A stretch of DNA of 64,000 nt from Symbiodinium natans (lineage: Eukaryota > Sar > Dinophyceae > Suessiales > Symbiodiniaceae). Both the position numbers and the translations under genes were made by a program. The DNA is taken from the NCBI GenBank assembly GCA_905221605.1, contig CAJNDS010000269.1:822828-886827 (forward strand), written 5' to 3'. Of the stretch, positions 59,755 to 64,000 are shown piece by piece (the stretch's first letter is position 1; each line of letters begins with the position of its first letter). The notes beneath the pieces are model-generated. The model saw only the letters and a program-made list of their open reading frames with translations, made no database searches and was not told the DNA's origin.

Positions 59755-60537
59755 TGGCCACGTTCATCAAGAACACGATGGCTTCTAGCGAAAGTTTATG
59801 CAGATTCAAGCATAGCCCCAAACATTGATGCCCTTGAGCCCATGTGTGATCGAGAACTCCCCCGCCCACATCGCGGAACACATGATAAAGATGTGCTCGT
59901 GCGAGAAGCCGGGCCGCCAGGTATCGAGATGGACATCGCAGCGATAAAGGACAAGTCGTTAGGTGGCGGCGGTGCTGCCGACAAGAAGGACAAGAAAGAC
60001 AAGGGAGACAACAAGACTGGCAAGACCGATAAGGCCGACAAGACCGACAAGACCGAAAAGACCGAAAAGAGCGAAAAGAGCAAGCCTGCGGGGAAAGCCG
60101 CCAGCAAGGCTTCGCGAATGTCTCTGATGCCATGCCTCCCCCCCCCCCCCCGCCCCCCTCATCACCTTCTCGACATCGATGCGGCATCTGAATGTGAGTC
60201 TTCTATGGACTATGTGTTTGTGTGTTTGTGTGTTTGTATGTGTGTGTGTGTGTTTTTCGTGTTTGGTGTTTGGTGTTGGGGTTTGGGGTTTGGGATTTGG
60301 GGTTTGGGGTTTGGTGTTTGGTGTTTTTTGGTTTTGGTGTGTTTGTGTTTTGTGTTTTGAGTGTGTTGTGTGTGTGTTTGCGCGCGCGTGTGCGCGCGTG
60401 CGGCGGCGGCGTGCGGGCGTGCGGGCGTGCGGGCGTGCGGGCGTGCGGGCGTGCGGGCGTGCGGGCGTGCGGGCGTGCGGCGTGCGGGCGTGCGGGCGGC
60501 GTGCGGGCGTGCGTGCGTGCGTGCGTGGGTGGGTGTG

Positions 60538-60578
<41 letters not shown>

Positions 60579-60604
60579 TGTGTGGGTCTGTGTGTGTCTG
60601 TGTC

Positions 60605-60635
<31 letters not shown>

Positions 60636-60799
60636 CTGTGTCTGTGTCTGTGTCTGTGTGTCTGTGTCTGTGTCTGTGTTGTCTGTGTCTGGTGTCTGTG
60701 TCTGTCTGGGGTCTGGGTCTGGGTCTGGGTCTGGGTCTGGGTCTGGGTCTGGTCTGGGTCTGGGTCTGGTCTGGGTCTGGGTCTGCGTGCGTGCGTGCG

Positions 60800-60845
<46 letters not shown>

Positions 60846-61007
60846 TGCGTGCCTGCGTGCCTGCGTGCCTGCGTGCCTGCGTGCCTGCTGCCTGCGTGCC
60901 TGCGTGCCTGCGTGCCTGCGTGCCTGCGTGCCTGCGTGCCTGCGTGCCTGCGTGCCTGCGTGCCTGCGTGCCTGCGTGCCTGCGTGCCTGCGTGCCTGCG
61001 TGTGGGT

Positions 61008-61057
<50 letters not shown>

Positions 61058-61068
61058 TGTGTTGTGTG

Positions 61069-61102
<34 letters not shown>

Positions 61103-61192
61103 GTGTGTGTGTGTGTGTGTGTGTGTTGTGTGTGTGTGTGTGTGTGTGTTTTGTGTGTTGTGGTGTGTGTGTGTGTGTTGTGTTGTGTGTGG

Positions 61193-61226
<34 letters not shown>

Positions 61227-61625
61227 TGTTTGCGTGGTGTGTGTTTGTGTGGGTGTGTGTGTGTGGTGTTTTTTTTTTGTTTTGTGTGTGTCTATTTGTG
61301 TGTGTTGGGTGTGTGGTGTGTTTTTTTGCATTTCTTTGTGTGCGTGTGTATTGTGTGTGTGTGTGTGTTTTTTTTGTGTTTGTTTATTTGTGTGTGTGTG
61401 TGTGTGTGTGTGTTTTGTGTGTGTGTGTGTGCGTGTTGTGTGTGTGTGTCTCTGTGTGTGTGTGTGTGTGTGTGTGTTGTGTGTGTGTTGTGTGTTTGTG
61501 TGTTTGTGTGTTTGTGTGTTTGTGTGTTTGTGTGTTTGTGTGTTTGTGTGTTTGTGTGTTTGTGTGTTTGTGTGTTTGTGTGTTTGTGTGTTTGCGTGTT
61601 TGCGTGTTTGGGTGTTTGTGTGTTT

Positions 61626-61676
<51 letters not shown>

Positions 61677-63094
61677 TGTTGGTGTTTGCGTTCGTGTTTG
61701 TGTTCGTGTTTGTGCTGCATCTGTGCGTCTGTGTGCCTGTGTGTCTGTGTGACTGTGTCACTGTGTGCCTTCGGGTGTGCGTGCGTGTGTGTGTGTGTGT
61801 GCGCGCGCGGGTGTGTGCGTGTGTGTGTGTGGGTGCTTATGTGTTTTCTGTTTTTGCGTTTTTGTGCGCATGTGTGCTTGTGTGCATGTGTGGGTGGGGG
61901 ATGAGTGTTTGGTTCAACACGCGCAACAGGCCCTCTGGCAGCCTTGTCTGCACTTACTTGTTGCCCCGGGCAGGCGAAGACGGGCAAAGGCAAGGCGAAG
62001 GCGGTCAAGGCCGACAAGGCCGACAAGGCCGAGCCAAACAAGGCACGGGCCGCTGTCGCGCACAATCCCTAGACCCCAAGACCCTAAAACCCTAAACCCG
62101 AAAACCCTAAACCCTAAACTAAACCCTAAAACCCTAAACCCTAAAACCCTAAACCCTAAAACCCTAAACCCTAAAACCCTAAACCCTAAAACCATGAACC
62201 CGACCCTAAACCGCAGGCAAGTCCTCAACTGGTCCATGTCCCATCCATACCTGCATGGGCTATTCTACCCTACAACCCGTTCAAAAGGGCCCTTTATGGG
62301 GTTGGTTAGGCGGATTTTAAGGGTTTAGGGTTTAGGGTTTCTAATAGCCCATGCTGGTGCCTGGTCCATGCAACCTCTGAGTCTTCATTGCTGCGCGACA
62401 ACTTCGAAGTAATTATGTAGGAGTGAGCGTGAGAGTGAGAGTGAAATACACATATTATATGTGTACGAATATATATATATATATATATACATACATATAT
62501 ATATATATGTCTATCTATCTACGCATACATATATATTTACATCCTACACACTCATAAACACACATACTCATGCATGTGATCTCAATAGGGCCTATTAATT
62601 CGCTCAGGAGGAGCCGCCCGCGCCGGCGGAGGCGAAGGCCCAGGAGGAGGTCACGCCGGAGCCGCCGCCGCCCTTCGCGGAGGTGGAGGTCATCAAGGAG
62701 CCCCCCAAGGAGCCCCCCAAGGAGCCAGCGAAAGAGCCCAAAGAGGCCAAGGAGCCCAAAGAGGCCAAGGAGAAGAAGCAGAAGAAGGAGAAGGATTCGA
62801 AGGATCCGAAGAAGAAAAAGAAGAAGAAGATCAAGGTGGAGGCCAGCGACTACGAGGACCTACTCATGCCTGCGTTCATGAAGCCTCTTCATGAAGCCCA
62901 CGGGGGCATGCTGCACCTGCTACTTTACAGTTTAGGGTTTAGGGTTTGGGGTTTAGGGTTTGGGGTTTAGGGTTTAGGGTTTAGGGTTTAGGGGCAGTTC
63001 CAAGTTCTGAAGAGAGCATGGGTATGGGGCCCGATCCAGTGTCGCGTTCTTTCCGTAGACCATGGAAAAGGCTGCTTCCAAATTCCAGGGATAG
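59755..63094 (+). CDS. Lys/Glu-rich low-complexity protein, multi-exon
   Basis: Pieces: 59755-59826 (ATFIKNTMASSESLCRFKHS), about 59860-60195 (AGPPGIEMDIAAIKDKSLGG, then DKKDKKDKGDNKTGKTDKAD), 61973-62071 (KTGKGKAKAVKADKADKAEP), 62608-62930 (KEPKEAKEPKEAKEKKQKKE, then KIKVEASDYEDLLMPAFMKP) and terminal 63059-63094 (TMEKAASKFQG, stop). Matching composition supports one gene. The second and third pieces are separated by about 1.7 kb of G/T simple repeat, and later introns hold telomeric arrays and a family B element. Lysine-rich tails of this sort suggest nucleic-acid or chromatin contact, but no domain identifies it. A stop after HSPKH at 59827 means the first piece needs a splice or is not part of it. 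Confidence 0.55.
60195..61920 (+). repeat. 1.7-kb strand-asymmetric G/T simple repeat
   Basis: Successive blocks: TTTGGGG/TGTTTGG (60250-60350), GTGCGGGC (60415-60520), TG with TC (60540-60790), GTGCGTGCCT (60785-61005), TG (61005-61490), TGTTTGTG (61490-61640), TG and TTCG (61640-61910). The + strand has almost no A. All long frames here on either strand are artefacts. Confidence 0.95.
62075..62195 (-). repeat. CCCTAAA array with 15-bp double units
   Basis: Alternating CCCTAAA and CCCTAAAA give a regular 15-bp period, a higher-order unit copied about six times. Confidence 0.9.
62249..62358 (+). mobile_element. Family B element with a telomeric insert
   Basis: Same ends as 54919. Where that copy reads GGATTATAAGGCCTAATAGCC, this one reads GGATTTTAAGGGTTTAGGG and then two further units before CTAATAGCC. 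Confidence 0.8.
62430..62560. repeat. TA microsatellite
   Basis: Two ATATATAT clusters with CTATCTAT. Confidence 0.85.
62932..62995 (+). repeat. TTTAGGG array after the Lys-rich exon
   Basis: About nine units with two TTTGGGG. The exon ends TACAG|TTTAGGG and the array ends GGGGCAGTTCC. Confidence 0.9.
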
Positions 63095-63121
63095 CTGAGC
63101 TCGCACCTGTGTTCTCAGGTT

Positions 63122-63260
63122 CCCTAAACCCTAAACCCTACACCCTAAACCCTAAACCCTAAACCCTACACCCTAAACCCTAAACCCTAAACCCTAAACC
63201 CTAAACCCTAAACCCTAAACCCTAAAACCCTAAACCCTAAACCCTAAACCCTAAACCCTA
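63122..63260 (-). repeat. CCCTAAA array, about 19 units
   Basis: Heptamers with two CCCTACA and one CCCTAAAA, downstream of the terminal exon at 63059. Confidence 0.95.
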
Positions 63261-63299
63261 CTCTCTGGTCCTAAACCCTCGATCCGAAACCGGAAGCCC

Positions 63300-63417
63300 C
63301 CCCATTCTCACGGGTGGATCAGACGCGTCCCGACTGTTTACGTGTACGAGTCCAGGCGCAGCTTGTGCCATGATGGGAATTTCAAAGCCTCTTGCCAAAA
63401 AAAGCCGCCCTTCAATT
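63300..63417 (+). CDS. Predicted exon, possibly exostosin-like
   Basis: Frame RRVPTVYVYESRRSLCHDGN ending TGG|GTTTAGGG. The PTVYVYE phrase resembles the start of exostosin-type glycosyltransferases (VYVYD/E), a weak hint. Another frame is also open. Confidence 0.3.
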
Positions 63418-63515
63418 GGGTTTAGGGTTTGGGGATTGGGTTTAGGGTTTGGGGTTTAGGGTTTAGGGTTTAGGGTTTAGGGTTTAGGGTTTAGGGTTTA
63501 GGGTTTAGGGTTTAG
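63418..63515 (+). repeat. TTTAGGG array with TTTGGGG start
   Basis: About 13 units, abutting the preceding exon. Confidence 0.95.
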
Positions 63516-63569
63516 GGCAGCCTGGATGCGCCCATCATCCATGGTACTTTTCGGATCCGCAATGCCAGG

Positions 63570-63625
63570 ACTGGCAGCTCCGTGAGCGTGAGGAGCTCAA
63601 TCATGTGTCGGGGCGGCAAACTTGG
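63570..63625 (+). CDS. Predicted exon
   Basis: DWQLREREELNHVSGRQTW after TGCCAG, ending inside a segment that is duplicated on the far side of the next array. Confidence 0.35.
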
Positions 63626-63700
63626 GGTTTAGGGTTTAGGGTTTAGGGTTTAGGGTTTAGGGTTTAGGGTTTAGGGTTTAGGGTTTAGGGCGGCAAACTT
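63611..63700 (+). repeat. TTTAGGG array flanked by a 13-bp direct repeat
   Basis: GGGCGGCAAACTT at 63611-63623 and 63688-63700 enclose about nine units. Part of the repeat (GGG) overlaps the array phase, so the duplication is at least 10 bp. Confidence 0.85.
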
Positions 63701-64000
63701 TTCTGTAGGTGGGCCCTTGGGATATTTTGTACTGGGTTGTGCTTCGGGAAGGTTTTAAATTTCCCTTCTTTCCTTCCAAGGGGACCTATTCATTCGTAAT
63801 TTTCAGAGGGTATACAGCACAACTTAGTATATTTTCCTTTGTCGGCTTACGGTAGGCTCTTAGGACGCTTTACATCTTTCCTTTTTGGGGCTTAAGAGAG
63901 GATCGCGTTTACGGAAAAACATCAGGGGCTTTTAAGGGCCCTCCTACTCGTAGTAAACCCTAAACCAAATTCGAGGAGCACGCTTTGCACTTGTGAGCTT
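63701..64000. other. Unique end of the window with a dispersed motif
   Basis: TAGGTGGGCCCTTGGGATA (63706) and GTAGGCTCTTAGGACGCTTTAC (63853) resemble GTAGGCCCTTGGGATAGTTC at 55572. No exon seen. Confidence 0.4.

Noticed and set aside
59546-60187. 213-codon minus-strand frame
   Set aside because: It is the antisense of the Lys-rich + strand exon and of a C run; the + strand reading has matching downstream exons.
60179-62095. Very long open frames (up to 638 codons) on both strands
   Set aside because: They are translations of TG/TGCG simple repeat; only the flanking Lys-rich parts have real coding character.
1-64000. tRNA or rRNA genes
   Set aside because: I noticed no cloverleaf with T-loop GGTTCGAATCC-type box or rRNA core; a covariance-model scan would be needed to exclude short RNAs.

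Overview
The window looks like nuclear DNA of a photosynthetic dinoflagellate. Reasons: (1) the pentatricopeptide gene at 20 kb has the dinoflagellate-type core (NAAISACEK..QW); (2) two plastid proteins carry a signal peptide followed by a transit peptide, one of them a near-identical tandem gene pair; (3) the introns of a ribosomal protein eL21 gene can be read base by base, and six of seven use GC donors with AG|G acceptors; (4) every coding segment I could support lies on the + strand. Genus cannot be decided from the sequence.

The dominant feature is telomere-type repeat (TTTAGGG / CCCTAAA). More than sixty interstitial tracts, from 3 to about 20 units and in both orientations, are spread over the whole window, mostly inside introns. 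Short exons (30-150 nt) sit between the tracts. A second layer is a set of at least fourteen families (named A-N here) of roughly 85-150 bp elements with terminal inverted repeats, most able to fold into long hairpins. Many of these also sit in introns, and several copies contain a telomeric tract that the sister copies lack. Three telomeric tracts are flanked by 10-13 bp direct repeats.

Layout: 0-2.1 kb, unknown multi-exon gene; 3.9-6.5 kb, alpha/beta hydrolase with a complete Ser-Asp-His triad; 7-8.6 kb, microsatellites and exons; 8.7-9.9 kb, tandem small plastid membrane protein; 10-19.9 kb, unassigned exons, AT-rich DNA and elements; 20-21.6 kb, PPR gene; 22-25.8 kb, unassigned exons including an OPR-like gene; 26.1-26.7 kb, plastid-targeted SAP-SWIM protein; 28.1-30.6 kb, RluA-type pseudouridine synthase; 31.3-32.2 kb, secreted cysteine-rich protein; 34.4-36.5, 38.6, 40.4-41 and 48.1-48.7 kb, ankyrin-repeat exons; 42.7-45.9 kb, eL21; 52.5-53.3 kb, CRAL-TRIO-like exon; 53.4-59.4 kb, unassigned exons; 59.8-63.1 kb, Lys/Glu-rich protein split by about 1.7 kb of G/T simple repeat; 63.3 kb to the end, further exons and arrays.

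The clearest functional theme is organelle biology (plastid membrane protein, PPR, OPR-like, SAP-SWIM) beside housekeeping genes (eL21, pseudouridine synthase). Exon calls are hand-read from open frame, flanking AG/GT/GC/GA and protein-like composition. No transcript or database search supports them, so most edges may be off by a few bases.
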